A stretch of 64,000 bases of DNA from Spirobacillus cienkowskii (GTDB lineage: Bacteria > Bdellovibrionota_B > Oligoflexia > Silvanigrellales > Silvanigrellaceae), in assembly GCA_003339605.1 (NCBI GenBank), contig QOVW01000059.1, forward strand, positions 28,520 through 92,519. The letters run 5' to 3'. Each line of letters opens with the position of its first letter. The stretch's first letter is position 1. Below the pieces are notes generated by a model, which saw only the letters and a list, made by a program, of their open reading frames with translations, was not told where the DNA came from and searched no databases. A program made the translations under genes and the position numbers. Positions 52,784-62,155 of the stretch are shown here, in pieces.

Positions 52784-53483
52784 AATTAAAAAATTTATTA
52801 TTTTTCTTAATGGAACTTATGCTAGCTCCCATATTCGTGTTTTATCTCACAATACCTACTCAACAACTATAGATAAAATTAAAAATGAAACTTTATATGC
52901 CGCAGACGGCGGGCTAAACTACGTCATTAAACACAATTTAAATTCCCAAAAAATTATCTACATTGGGGATAACGATAGCTTATCAAGAAAGTCTAAAAAA
53001 TTTCTTGACAAAAAAAATTTAAATATCAACAATTACAATTCTAAGACCGAATATAATGAGCTCACAGCACTTAACAAAGACAAGTGTTTTAGCGATTTTG
53101 CTGCAATACTAGATTTGATTTTAAAAGATAATTTAAAGAATCAAGTTTTTATTGAAATATTTTATGGCTTAGGAGGAAGAAAAGATCATGAAATGGCTAA
53201 TCTACTCGAAGCTGAAAAATTTTTATTAGATCTCCCACAAGGAGGACTTTGCTATTTTCATGGAGGTGTAATTTTATCTACAATAGACTGTATGATCTAC
53301 TCAGAAAAAAATTTAAGTTTTTCTGTTTTTTCGAAATATAAAAAATGTGAAATTGAAATAAGCGGTGCAAAATACGAAGGTCATATTTTACTAGAAAGAC
53401 CTTCACATGGTCTTAGTAATCAAAGTACAGCAAATGAGGTTTTATTTAAGCCTCTTGGTTCGTTAATAACTATTTATTTTTAA
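52773..53483 (+). CDS. Thiamine pyrophosphokinase-like protein
   Basis: The 236-residue protein has the family motifs: an aspartate-glycine site AADGGLNYVIKHNL, GDNDSL (metal-binding DxD-like), a TE/D motif KTEYNELTAL, and GLGGRKDHEMANLLEAEKFL, which corresponds to the GARGGRxDH motif of thiamine pyrophosphokinase. The reaction would be thiamine plus ATP to thiamine pyrophosphate. The start is uncertain: TTG 52773 overlaps the preceding gene, and no better codon is available. The second half, normally the thiamine-binding beta-domain, is divergent. It could also be a pyrophosphokinase of different specificity. Confidence 0.75.
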   Translation: MRHKIKKFIIFLNGTYASSHIRVLSHNTYSTTIDKIKNETLYAADGGLNYVIKHNLNSQKIIYIGDNDSLSRKSKKFLDKKNLNINNYNSKTEYNELTALNKDKCFSDFAAILDLILKDNLKNQVFIEIFYGLGGRKDHEMANLLEAEKFLLDLPQGGLCYFHGGVILSTIDCMIYSEKNLSFSVFSKYKKCEIEISGAKYEGHILLERPSHGLSNQSTANEVLFKPLGSLITIYF

Positions 53484-53495
53484 AGGAACAGATTT

Positions 53496-53804
53496 ATGTT
53501 ATCTCCTCGGATAAAAACATCTACTCGAGAAATTACTGTATTTTTAAAAGAACTAAGCAAAAAAAATTTAAGCCATGAAGAATATGAAGAGATTTTAAAA
53601 GTTTTTTTAACTCCCGCAGAATTAGACGCAATAGCGCAACGTCTTCAAATTGTAAATCTAATTATTAAAGGAGTGACACAAAGAGAAATTTCCGAAAAAT
53701 TAGGAGTAGGAGTTGCTACCGTAACAAGAGGTAGCAGAATGCTGCAAGAAAATGAACTTATTTTACAACTTGTATTTCCTAGAAATGAACAACTACCAAT
53801 TTAA
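53496..53804 (+). CDS. trpR: Trp repressor family protein
   Basis: TrpR homologues bind DNA with tryptophan as co-repressor. The conserved region VFLTPAELDAIAQRLQIVNL then QREISEKLGVGVATVTRGSR (helix-turn-helix, residues about 62-82) matches the family closely. The 102-residue length is standard. It follows the pyrophosphokinase-like gene by 12 bases with a GGAA site. Targets are unknown, since no trp biosynthetic gene is in the window. Its end overlaps the convergent HTH gene by four bases. Confidence 0.88.
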   Translation: MLSPRIKTSTREITVFLKELSKKNLSHEEYEEILKVFLTPAELDAIAQRLQIVNLIIKGVTQREISEKLGVGVATVTRGSRMLQENELILQLVFPRNEQLPI

Positions 53805-54370
53805 GATTTTTTAATTCTTTGCACAAGAACATTCATGTCTTCAGGCATCTCTCCCTCAAGATTATAATGAATATTTAAAATCAAATCTAAAATTACGTTT
53901 AGCCATTTTTCGTTTTTAGATATATCTATTATTAATAAAAGTAGTACAAAATTTTTAACCAGGGTTTCGATATATTTTTCATCGTTATCTAATATATCTT
54001 TAATTCTATCCTGAATCAGTAATTTTCGTACCACCGGTCCTACATCAATAAATACTTTTTTAATAATATACTGCCAATCTTCATCATTTAAATCTAAAAT
54101 ATTTTGATCTAATTCGATTTCTTCTATCTCAGCTATAAATTGAATAATACTTTTATTATTTAAAGAAGCAAATTTTTTTAAAATAGAAATACTATTAGAA
54201 ATTGGCGAAAATTTTTTAAGCCGAATTTTATTGTAATAGCTTTTGTCCATTTTCAAAAGTTCTGCAACTTCTTTGTTTTGAAAGCCGGTAGCTAAGTGAA
54301 ATTTTTCAAGGTACTGTGATAAGTTCCTAATATGTCTATCTTCGTCTTTGTTTTGTTTCACTTCGTCCAT
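53801..54370 (-). CDS. XRE-like helix-turn-helix protein
   Basis: The N-terminal 75 residues include a helix-turn-helix (GFQNKEVAELLKMDKSYYNK with recognition region around IRLKKFSPISNSI). The C-terminal 110 residues are helical and unassigned, with a hydrophobic stretch FVLLLLIIDIS. I start at ATG 54370 behind AAGGAG; an in-frame codon at 54412 exists without a site. It is convergent with trpR. No partner toxin or phage gene lies nearby. Confidence 0.65.
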   Translation of the reverse strand: MDEVKQNKDEDRHIRNLSQYLEKFHLATGFQNKEVAELLKMDKSYYNKIRLKKFSPISNSISILKKFASLNNKSIIQFIAEIEEIELDQNILDLNDEDWQYIIKKVFIDVGPVVRKLLIQDRIKDILDNDEKYIETLVKNFVLLLLIIDISKNEKWLNVILDLILNIHYNLEGEMPEDMNVLVQRIKKS

Positions 54371-54694
54371 AAAGTTTTTACTCCTTAACGATTTGAAGAA
54401 TCCTTTCTCCAAAAGTAATTTTGTTACTACATGATTTTAAATGAATCTACTTTTTTCATGTAAAATAAAAAGTAAAATTTATTTCATTATTTTATAAGCC
54501 AATAAATTTATTACTTTAATAGATATAAAGATTAAAAAAAAATTTTAAAATTTTATTATATTTAAAGTAGAATTTATTTCCATCTATTACACAAAACATA
54601 GATAATATCTCCATATATACCATCAAGAAATACTTAAAAAACAAGGACTAAAATCAATTTAAATAAAAATAAGAAAATTAAAAATTACGTTCAT
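54371..54694. other. AT-rich gap upstream of the HTH gene
   Basis: This gap of about 320 bases lies between the HTH gene and the end of nadE. It is about 80 percent A/T with no ORF worth reporting and no clear terminator for nadE. It should contain the HTH promoter. Confidence 0.3.
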
Positions 54695-56596
54695 TTAAAT
54701 ATTATTTTCAGGATTTAAAAGTGATTTTTTCAAGTTTATATAGGTTTCTGTGAAAGTCGCACCACAAATATTCTCACGATGATCGTATCCAAATGCTCGT
54801 TTAGTAATTGAAACAATTGGAGGACTCTGCACCCTCTTAAAAGCGGCCAAACCTTGATAATTTTGCCACCATCTTTCTAAGTCAGAAATAAATAAGTCTA
54901 CCGTTGGAAATAACTCCTTACTTAAGCCAGCCTTACACCCAATTAAAGAATCTAATGTGTTATCTAAATAGGCTCTTAAACAGTCTTCAGGAGTTTTTCT
55001 ATCCCAATGCTCTACCCAAGAACGAAATAAAAAATCGTGGTATAAATACTGAATAGGATCACCTTTATTTTCCATAACATTCTGATTATTACTAAGCTCT
55101 GCACTTGGTATCACATTTAAAGTATCATTTGGTATAATTTGTTTATGATATATATTTTCATTGTAGTGTTTTGCAAGTTCATACACATAAAACTTCCACA
55201 AATCACCTAAAGGACACAAAAATCCGGCTAAATCGCCATAAAGAGTAGAATAACCAACTGTTAATTCTGTTTTATTTGCATTGCATGAAAACACTGCTCC
55301 TAACGAAGCAGTAAGAGCTGCTAATAACCGAGATCCGCGATCACGTGATTGTATATTTTCAAATACTAATTCTGTTAATTTAGGAACTAATTGACTTCTT
55401 TCAAAATTTAATTCACGAATTTGAGAATCCGTATACAAAATTGACTTTTCAATATCTAATGATGCATATGGACACTTCAAGTTTTCTGCAAGTTTTTTTG
55501 CAGCAGATATAGTTAAAATAGAATTGAATTTCGATGGCATATTTACTAAATAAACATTTTCAGAGCCTAATACTCTTGAAAACAAAACTGCACTTAAAGC
55601 CGAATCAATTCCTCCACTCACTCCAATCACAACATGATTTATTTTCCACTCTAATAGACATTCCCTTAAAATATATTCTAGAGCAATTCTTATTTCTTCA
55701 ATTTGTACAATATCATCAGTTATTTTATAATTTTCAGGTAAAAAAACTTTTTTACTAAAATCAAATTCTCCAAAAATTAACGACTCCCTAAAAAAATCAC
55801 CCAACTTAATTAATGATCCATGCACACTATAAAAAGCGGAGGAGCCATCAAAACCATATATATTTTTACCATTATTTTGAATACCAACACAGTTTACATA
55901 AAAAATAGGAATATTTATATTTTTAGCTATAGAATTAAATACATCTTCTCTTTTTTTTCGTTTATTTAAGGTATAAGGAGAGGCACTTAAATTTACAAAA
56001 AAATCATGTTCATCACATTGTGCAAAACTGCTGAGCGGAGAAAAGGAATAATCATGACTCCATGCATCTTCACAAATTGAAACTCCAATACGAACTTTGC
56101 GATTTTTAAATTTAAAAACTGCCGCTTGATAAAGATCGCATGGAGAGCATTGCTTTTCAAATGCCAATTTTCGCAAATCATAAAAATGTCTAGAATCATC
56201 AAATTCTCTATAATTTGGTTGTAAAGTTTTAATCCAAAAAGGATACTCTGTCTTTTTATTAATCAGAAATAGACCATTTACCGCAAAATATACCGCATTG
56301 TATTTGCGCACTCTGCCATCTTCATTTTTTTTATCCCAATCAATTCCTACCGAACCAAAAATAATCACAATATTTAAAGATAGTTTACAAAGCTTCTCAT
56401 GAAAATATTCACATTCTTTTAAAAAAGCAGTCTGCTCCCACTTATCTCCATTAAAGTACCCAGGTAAACACATTTCAGGAAAAATAATACACTCAATTTG
56501 ATTTTTAACTGCAATCTCAACTTGTTTTTGCATTAATTCAAAATTAACTTTACTATTTGAAGATATAACTTTAATTTGCGCTACGGCAATTTTCAT
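54695..56596 (-). CDS. nadE: Glutamine-dependent NAD synthetase
   Basis: It makes NAD from nicotinic acid adenine dinucleotide using ammonia from glutamine. Residues 1-280 are a nitrilase-type glutaminase: catalytic glutamate in IIFPEMCLPGYF, lysine near INKKTEYPFW and the nucleophile in RIGVSICEDAWS. Residues 320-600 are the synthetase with the P-loop GVSGGIDSALSAVLFS. I start at ATG 56596, where AGGGG lies six bases upstream; an in-frame start at 56620 overlaps the ribosome site. 633 residues. It stands alone and divergent from panC. Confidence 0.95.
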   Translation of the reverse strand: MKIAVAQIKVISSNSKVNFELMQKQVEIAVKNQIECIIFPEMCLPGYFNGDKWEQTAFLKECEYFHEKLCKLSLNIVIIFGSVGIDWDKKNEDGRVRKYNAVYFAVNGLFLINKKTEYPFWIKTLQPNYREFDDSRHFYDLRKLAFEKQCSPCDLYQAAVFKFKNRKVRIGVSICEDAWSHDYSFSPLSSFAQCDEHDFFVNLSASPYTLNKRKKREDVFNSIAKNINIPIFYVNCVGIQNNGKNIYGFDGSSAFYSVHGSLIKLGDFFRESLIFGEFDFSKKVFLPENYKITDDIVQIEEIRIALEYILRECLLEWKINHVVIGVSGGIDSALSAVLFSRVLGSENVYLVNMPSKFNSILTISAAKKLAENLKCPYASLDIEKSILYTDSQIRELNFERSQLVPKLTELVFENIQSRDRGSRLLAALTASLGAVFSCNANKTELTVGYSTLYGDLAGFLCPLGDLWKFYVYELAKHYNENIYHKQIIPNDTLNVIPSAELSNNQNVMENKGDPIQYLYHDFLFRSWVEHWDRKTPEDCLRAYLDNTLDSLIGCKAGLSKELFPTVDLFISDLERWWQNYQGLAAFKRVQSPPIVSITKRAFGYDHRENICGATFTETYINLKKSLLNPENNI

Positions 56597-56937
56597 ACAA
56601 ACCCCTAAAATGCTTTTCAAAAAAACACTCCACTGTTATCACATCTCACTCTACTTGAATTTTGTAAAAAATTAGTCATAATTTAAAAAGAAATGAATGA
56701 ATGTAAAACACGACACACCTTCAAGTATAAAGGACCTCGTTCTCTTAAAGCGTTCAAACCTAACTATGAGATTTATTCAAGAAAAATTTTATTTTTTTAT
56801 TGTCCATAATTTGATCAGACTTAAATTGTCATACTTCCCCATCCCCAGAAGCTTTAAAAGCCTGCTCATGACAATTCTAAAGTGGAAGAGTATGTAATAG
56901 ACAATGTGCTCATTGCACATGCTCTGGAGGATATTCA
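56597..56937. promoter_or_regulatory. nadE/panC divergent region with candidate panC promoter and leader repeats
   Basis: A fair promoter reads TTGAAT (56655-56660), 16-base spacer, CATAAT (56677-56682), giving a panC leader of about 250 bases. In it AATTGTCAT (56824-56832) pairs with ATGACAATT (56868-56876), enclosing about 35 bases. ATGTGC/GCACAT forms a smaller hairpin just before the GGAGGA ribosome site. A regulatory leader is possible but I recognise no known riboswitch. Confidence 0.4.
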
Positions 56938-57861
56938 ATGTCAATTGTCGTATTAACCCGTCGCCAAGAACTTCGTACTTTTTTACAAGAAAAAAAATCT
57001 CACTTAGGACAACTGTCTTTAGGTTTTGTTCCAACAATGGGTGCACTGCATGAAGGACATGGCAAACTCATTTCCCTGTCTGCATCTGAAAATGAATTTA
57101 CAATTGTTTCAATTTTTGTAAATCCAAAACAGTTTGGGCCCAACGAAGATTTTGCAAAATACCCGCGTACCTTTCAAAAGGACCTAGAAACTGCGGAGCG
57201 ATATGGAGCCACTGCAGTTTTCGCTCCCACCATAGAAGAAATGTATCCAGAACATTTTTTAACCGAAGTGTCTGTCCCTCAAATCTCAGAAATACTGTGT
57301 GGAGCTTATAGACCTGGACATTTTAAAGGCGTGTGCACCGTCGTTCTTTTATTCATGAATATCATTCAAGCTAACAACATGTATTTAGGGCAAAAAGACT
57401 TTCAACAAGTTCAAATTATTAAAAAAATGGCATCAGATCTGGCGCATCCCACCAAAATTATCATGGCACCCACAATTCGAGAAACCGACGGCCTTGCTTT
57501 CTCAAGTCGAAATCGCTACTTAAAACCAGAAGCAAGGCAAAAAGCAACAGCAATTCCCAAAGCACTCGCACAGATAGCCAAATTGTATCTTTCTGGCGAA
57601 AGACAAGTCTCAAAACTCAATGAAGTGGCTAAACAAGAATTAAACAAAGAAAATTTGAGCCCTCAATATTTTGAATTTAGAAATGCCCACAATCTTCTTC
57701 AAAAATGCGACGATCAGTTATTTGACGACACAGTTGTTGCGATTGCTCAACATATCATTTTTGAAGGACTGACAACACGTCTCATTGACAATATCATTTT
57801 AGCAGATAATTCTGCGGCAACTCAAAATCTTTCTGATTTGGTAAATAAGGCCTTAAGTTAG
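56938..57861 (+). CDS. panC: Pantothenate synthetase PanC
   Basis: PanC condenses pantoate and beta-alanine with ATP to make pantothenate, the coenzyme A precursor. The PTMGALHEGHGKLI site (HxGH), the FVNPKQFGPNEDF segment, YLGQKDFQQVQIIKKM and the KMSKS-like stretch RETDGLAFSSRNRYL are all present. The 307-residue protein is slightly longer than E. coli (283), with a C-terminal extension. GGAGGA lies six bases before the ATG. plsB follows 19 bases downstream. Confidence 0.97.
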   Translation: MSIVVLTRRQELRTFLQEKKSHLGQLSLGFVPTMGALHEGHGKLISLSASENEFTIVSIFVNPKQFGPNEDFAKYPRTFQKDLETAERYGATAVFAPTIEEMYPEHFLTEVSVPQISEILCGAYRPGHFKGVCTVVLLFMNIIQANNMYLGQKDFQQVQIIKKMASDLAHPTKIIMAPTIRETDGLAFSSRNRYLKPEARQKATAIPKALAQIAKLYLSGERQVSKLNEVAKQELNKENLSPQYFEFRNAHNLLQKCDDQLFDDTVVAIAQHIIFEGLTTRLIDNIILADNSAATQNLSDLVNKALS

Positions 57862-57880
57862 TTATGCGGAGATAATCAAT

Positions 57881-60544
57881 ATGTATAAAATAATGGGAAT
57901 CCATTTTACTCGCTGGGCTTGGTTATATACCTCACTGTCTTTTTTTATGCGAACAAAAATTTATCCTAAATCAGTCACTAAAGAAACATTTTTAAATCAA
58001 ATTGAAGGAAAAGCAGTTATCTATGTTTTTCCTCGCATGTCAATCATGGATACGATTGTTTTAAATAAGGTTCTTAAAAGTTATGGTCTCAAGAAAATTA
58101 AAACCGAAGCAAAATCAAAAAGATTTCGTCATGCTGCATTACTCGCTTTAAAATCGGGTCGCTTTCATTTTTCAGAAATACACAAAGAACGTTTTTTGCA
58201 TGACTTCATTAAGCTTTTACGTCATGATCCACGAATCAAATCTGAAAAAATTATATTTATGCCAGTAAGCGTTTTTTGGAGCAGAGCACCAGAACGCAAT
58301 GAAAAAGGATTTTTTCTCCGTTCATTATTTCCAGACGACGGAACAGGAAACGCGCTGCAAAAACTTTTTATGCTCATTTTACACCGTGGAGAGGTTAATG
58401 TTTCTTTTGGAAAAACAATGACAGCTGCACATATTGAAGGACAAATTCAAAACAAACTTCTTGAGTCAACAAATAACCAAACAATTGAAGATCTCGAAAT
58501 AGAACATGCTCGGCGTATTCGTCGTCAATTTAATATTGAATTTGCTAAAGAAAGAACAGCTGCTTTTGGACCCACTCTCTATGATAATGATAAAATTTGC
58601 CAATGGGTTTTATCGTCACCAAGTTCAAAAAAATTTATTTCTTCAAGCGACAATCCTATAAAAACAGAAGAGCATATTGTCCGTTACATTCACGAAATTG
58701 GCGCAAATTATAATTATCTAACGATTCGAGCACTTGAAAAATTTTTTGACTTTATTTGGACAAAAATTTTTGAAGGAGTCAGAGTCAGAAATTTTGAAGG
58801 CGTAGAAAGAAGTGCAAAAGATGGTCAAGTTATTTGGATGCCATGCCATCGCAGCCATTTTGATTATCTTCTTTTAAATTATGTGCTGTTTAAAAAAGGT
58901 TTTGTTGTGCCCCATATTGCTGCAGGTATCAATCTTAATTTTTGGCCAATTGGGTCTATTCTTAGAAGAGGTGGTGCCTTTTTTATTCGCCGTAGCTTTT
59001 CTGGAAATAAAGCTTACGCTCACACATTTGCAGAGTATGTCAATTATTTATTACAAAACAGCTTTCCGGTAGAATTTTTTCAAGAAGGAGGACGCAGCCG
59101 CATTGGTAAATTATTATCTCCCAAAACTGGAATGTTAAATATTTGTATTCAAAGTATCATTAAAAGAAAATCAGAAAATACATATATTATTCCTGTGTAT
59201 TTTGGGTACGATAAGGTTATGGAAGACGATACCTATGCAAAAGAACTAAAAGGAGCAAAAAAGCAAAAAGAAAATGCTTTTCAATTTTTAAATGGGATTA
59301 GAAAAATATTTACTAATTATGGTAGCGTTGATGTATCTTTTGGAGAACCTATTCAAGTTGGTAAAATTTGGAGCGAATATATTAATAAAGTTAAACTTGA
59401 AATTCCTAAAGGAGTGTCTGTTGAAAACGCTTTTTTACCGCAGTTATTTAATGAAATACCAGATAATATTGATTATCGTGGACCACAAATTCAAGACTTT
59501 GTAAAGCACATTGCTAATAGAGTCAATCAAAAAATTAACTCTGCAGCAACAGCTTCTGCAACATCTATACTTGCAACATGCTTACTGACTCAGCCAGTTC
59601 ATGCTACTATTAATAGCGAAGAGCTTCAATGCAAGGCATTATTAATAAATCATCTTATTAATTCTTTTGCAAAAGAAACAAATTGGAAAGTATCAACCAC
59701 CCATCATGCAGATAATATTTTAGAGTTTTTAAATATATATTTTAATGAGTCTGAAAATAAAGATAGCAATAATCTTCAAATAAAAAATAAATTAACAGAA
59801 ATAAATTCTTTGATTGAGCAAACTTTTAAAATGGGTGAAAGATGGCAATTAATGGAAAAGATAACTAATGAAAATTCTGAGATTAATTATAAAATCAAAA
59901 CAGAAAAAGTGATGAATTTATGGTGGTATCGAGGAACTATTTTTCATTTATTATCTCCTTTTGGCATTATAGCTCATTTTCTATTAAACACTAAAAATGA
60001 AGATAAAAATTATTTAAATGTTGAGTACATATTAGATAATATTAGAAAAATTTGGTATGATGAGTTATTTTGGGACACTGATACATCAAGTGAGTTGCTA
60101 GCAAATTCTTGTATTAATATTTTAAATCAAATTAATATAATTCAAATAGATTCTAATAATAGTAAAAAAATTATTCTTAGCAAAAACGATAAAGCACTAA
60201 AAGCACTTGAGTTTTTATCAAAATTAATTGAACCAGAAATTGAACTTTATGGAATTCAAGTGGCAACAGCAATGACGCTGATTAAAAACAAAGGTTACTT
60301 TACAAGAGAGGAGCTTTTGCAAAAATCTATCAACTCACATACAGTCGCCTATTCTCAAGCATTAGCACACCAACCACCAATATTTTCAAAAGTATTTGCA
60401 ACAAGAGCATTTGATGCATTTTATAAAAATGGCATCTATACTCCAAAAGAAAATCAAAAATTTTCGGTGAATCCTATTTTTCTATCACGTATATCTAGTT
60501 TTTTAAATTTATCAATATGGTCTGAGTGTACTTATAAATACTAA
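57881..60544 (+). CDS. plsB: Glycerol-3-phosphate acyltransferase PlsB
   Basis: PlsB transfers the first acyl chain to glycerol 3-phosphate in the inner membrane. The catalytic block MPCHRSHFDYLLLNYVLF (HxxxxD, about residue 320), then GAFFIRRSFSGN and FFQEGGRSRIGKLLSPKTGM are diagnostic. At 887 residues it is longer than E. coli PlsB (807), with a divergent, AT-rich C-terminal 280 residues. GGAG precedes the ATG. Together with the PlsC-like gene at 50928 and cdsA at 39200, the window encodes much of the path from glycerol 3-phosphate to CDP-diacylglycerol. Confidence 0.93.
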   Translation: MYKIMGIHFTRWAWLYTSLSFFMRTKIYPKSVTKETFLNQIEGKAVIYVFPRMSIMDTIVLNKVLKSYGLKKIKTEAKSKRFRHAALLALKSGRFHFSEIHKERFLHDFIKLLRHDPRIKSEKIIFMPVSVFWSRAPERNEKGFFLRSLFPDDGTGNALQKLFMLILHRGEVNVSFGKTMTAAHIEGQIQNKLLESTNNQTIEDLEIEHARRIRRQFNIEFAKERTAAFGPTLYDNDKICQWVLSSPSSKKFISSSDNPIKTEEHIVRYIHEIGANYNYLTIRALEKFFDFIWTKIFEGVRVRNFEGVERSAKDGQVIWMPCHRSHFDYLLLNYVLFKKGFVVPHIAAGINLNFWPIGSILRRGGAFFIRRSFSGNKAYAHTFAEYVNYLLQNSFPVEFFQEGGRSRIGKLLSPKTGMLNICIQSIIKRKSENTYIIPVYFGYDKVMEDDTYAKELKGAKKQKENAFQFLNGIRKIFTNYGSVDVSFGEPIQVGKIWSEYINKVKLEIPKGVSVENAFLPQLFNEIPDNIDYRGPQIQDFVKHIANRVNQKINSAATASATSILATCLLTQPVHATINSEELQCKALLINHLINSFAKETNWKVSTTHHADNILEFLNIYFNESENKDSNNLQIKNKLTEINSLIEQTFKMGERWQLMEKITNENSEINYKIKTEKVMNLWWYRGTIFHLLSPFGIIAHFLLNTKNEDKNYLNVEYILDNIRKIWYDELFWDTDTSSELLANSCINILNQINIIQIDSNNSKKIILSKNDKALKALEFLSKLIEPEIELYGIQVATAMTLIKNKGYFTREELLQKSINSHTVAYSQALAHQPPIFSKVFATRAFDAFYKNGIYTPKENQKFSVNPIFLSRISSFLNLSIWSECTYKY

Positions 60545-60546
60545 AT

Positions 60547-61281
60547 TTATTTAACATACCCTTTTTTTGGCAAATTGGTAAATTTATAATAGTCTTTAAA
60601 CAATTCATTTAAATTAATTTTTTTAATTTCTTCATCTAACCTTTTTTTTAAAATACTTCCATTTTTAACAGCCAAACTCGCATCAAGATCACCATCAAGC
60701 AAAGTGTAATAAATATTTTTTAACTTTAGATTTTTTACAGTTGTCATAGACGAAGCTCTTTCAAAAAGAAACGCATCAATTCTCCCAGCAGACAGCATTT
60801 TTAATAAATTTTCAATAGATCCTTCTTTAAAATTTTTTATAGAAATATCAAACATATTTCCAAAAAATTCTTTATTTCCTAAAGGAGTACCAATTATAGA
60901 AATTTTTTTTAATTCATTATTTTTTATATTTATTGGCTTAGTCATATATAAATCCAAGCATGTTGGTATATAAAAATCAAGTTCTTGAGCAAAAGAATAA
61001 AATTCTTTTGTTTCTTTATTTTTTGGTGTATGACCAATTAAGTCCAATCTTCCTTTTTTTAACTCTTCCGAAGCTCTACTATAAGTCATAATCTGAATAT
61101 CAAATTTTAAATTTGATTTCTTTTCAATTTCTTTAAGAAGTTTAACTGTATATCCAGAATTTTCATCTATAATTAAAGGAGGCATTGTTTCTAAACCGAC
61201 TTTAATCTCTAAACAGTAAATTTTGAAATTAATAAAAAATAATAAAATAATTATTTTAAATAATATTTTTATATAGTACAT
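60547..61281 (-). CDS. Periplasmic solute-binding protein (family 3, amino-acid type)
   Basis: A signal peptide (about 1-22, very hydrophobic) is followed by a bilobed family-3 solute-binding fold. KVGLETMPPLIIDENSGYTV, then LKKGRLDLIGHTPKNKETKE and a second-lobe segment GRIDAFLFERASSM match the SBP_bac_3 pattern. No permease or ATPase gene adjoins it. Such proteins also act as ligand sensors, which fits a location in a former chemotaxis operon. The start ATG 61281 has AGGAG upstream, inside the tail of the cheR remnant. 244 residues. Confidence 0.82.
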   Translation of the reverse strand: MYYIKILFKIIILLFFINFKIYCLEIKVGLETMPPLIIDENSGYTVKLLKEIEKKSNLKFDIQIMTYSRASEELKKGRLDLIGHTPKNKETKEFYSFAQELDFYIPTCLDLYMTKPINIKNNELKKISIIGTPLGNKEFFGNMFDISIKNFKEGSIENLLKMLSAGRIDAFLFERASSMTTVKNLKLKNIYYTLLDGDLDASLAVKNGSILKKRLDEEIKKINLNELFKDYYKFTNLPKKGYVK

Positions 61282-61481
61282 ATAGCTCCTAATTAATTTA
61301 TATACCGTTGCATTTTTATAAATTACAACATCAAACAGTTCTGAAAGTTGAATTAAACTTTCTGCACCACCAAGTATTAAAAATCCTTACGGATTTAAAA
61401 TGTTTCATCATATTGTATGCCAATTTCATTTTCAATCAATGAAGAAAAATATTTAAATACACCTTCATTTATATTATCCAT
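61282..61481 (-). pseudogene. CheR remnant with large internal deletion
   Basis: ATG 61481 starts MDNINEGVFKYFSSLIENEI (then GIQYDETF, stop at 61395-61397), which is the start of a CheR methyltransferase. Just past that stop, another frame reads GFLILGGAESLIQLSELFDV (then VIYKNATVYKLI), which is the CheR C-terminal end (GYLFLGHSE pattern). About 200 central residues, including the SAM site, are gone. The ATG follows the cheY stop by one base, so this was the next gene of the operon. Confidence 0.8.
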
Positions 61482-61482
61482 T

Positions 61483-61854
61483 TTACGCAAGATCCTTCCC
61501 TAAAACCGTATTAATTTTTCCTAATAAAATATCATTCGTAAATGGTTTCATAATGTAATCATTTGCGCCCTTATCTAGAGCTTCAATAATATTATTTAAA
61601 GAATTTTTTGAGGTCATCATTAAAATTATTTGCTCAGGTCTTTCTTGTTTTAATAATGATAAAGCCTCAATACACGAAAGTTGTGGCATTTCCCAATCTA
61701 ATAAAATTAATTCTGCATCAAAACTAGAATCTTTAACAACCTCAACAGCTTCTCGACCATTATAGGCATGCAAAAAAGTGGGATTTAACTCACTTAACGT
61801 ATCATATAACACATTATGGATTGACTTTGAGTCATCTACAACTAAAAATTTCAT
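61483..61854 (-). CDS. cheY: CheY-like single-domain response regulator
   Basis: This 123-residue receiver domain has an acidic pair VVDDSKS, phospho-acceptor aspartate in ILLDWEMP, Thr in MMTSKN and lysine in YIMKPFT. It looks fully functional. Its ATG overlaps the upstream small gene by ATGA. It survives between the remnants of cheB and cheR, so it now probably answers to a histidine kinase encoded elsewhere. It is probably a CheY involved in motility or type VI/flagellar switching; no output domain is attached. Confidence 0.88.
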   Translation of the reverse strand: MKFLVVDDSKSIHNVLYDTLSELNPTFLHAYNGREAVEVVKDSSFDAELILLDWEMPQLSCIEALSLLKQERPEQIILMMTSKNSLNNIIEALDKGANDYIMKPFTNDILLGKINTVLGKDLA

Positions 61855-62144
61855 AGATAATTATTCCTTTTCGTAAGGTTATTCATAAGTTGTTTTAATA
61901 GATTTTTTGATTCTTCATTTATGTCTAATTCATTTTGAGAATTTTTTTCTTCAATAAAATCTGAATTTTCATTTTTCTGATTTAGCAAAACTTTCAAAAA
62001 ATGATCATTTGAAAGAGCACGTAAATCATATATAGGCTCTGTGTTAGAAGGTTGGCTTTTAAGTTGAATTAACATTGCTCCAACAACTTGATCAGTGCTC
62101 AATAAATTTTGTTCAATTAAATATTCAGAAAACGAAAGGCTCAC
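61851..62144 (-). CDS. Small protein with MshEN-like N-terminus, coupled to cheY
   Basis: Starting at GTG 62144 (GGAGG six bases upstream; the earlier in-frame ATG at 62189 overlaps the cheB remnant) it has 97 residues. SFSEYLIEQNLLSTDQVVGA and YDLRALSNDHFLKVLLNQ resemble the two short repeats of MshEN domains (LxxxxExGLLTxxQL pattern), some of which bind c-di-GMP. The C-terminus is acidic and then helical. It is translationally coupled to cheY, suggesting a CheY partner or adaptor. The MshEN reading is tentative. Confidence 0.6.
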   Translation of the reverse strand: MSLSFSEYLIEQNLLSTDQVVGAMLIQLKSQPSNTEPIYDLRALSNDHFLKVLLNQKNENSDFIEEKNSQNELDINEESKNLLKQLMNNLTKRNNYL

Positions 62145-62155
62145 AACCTCCTCCT

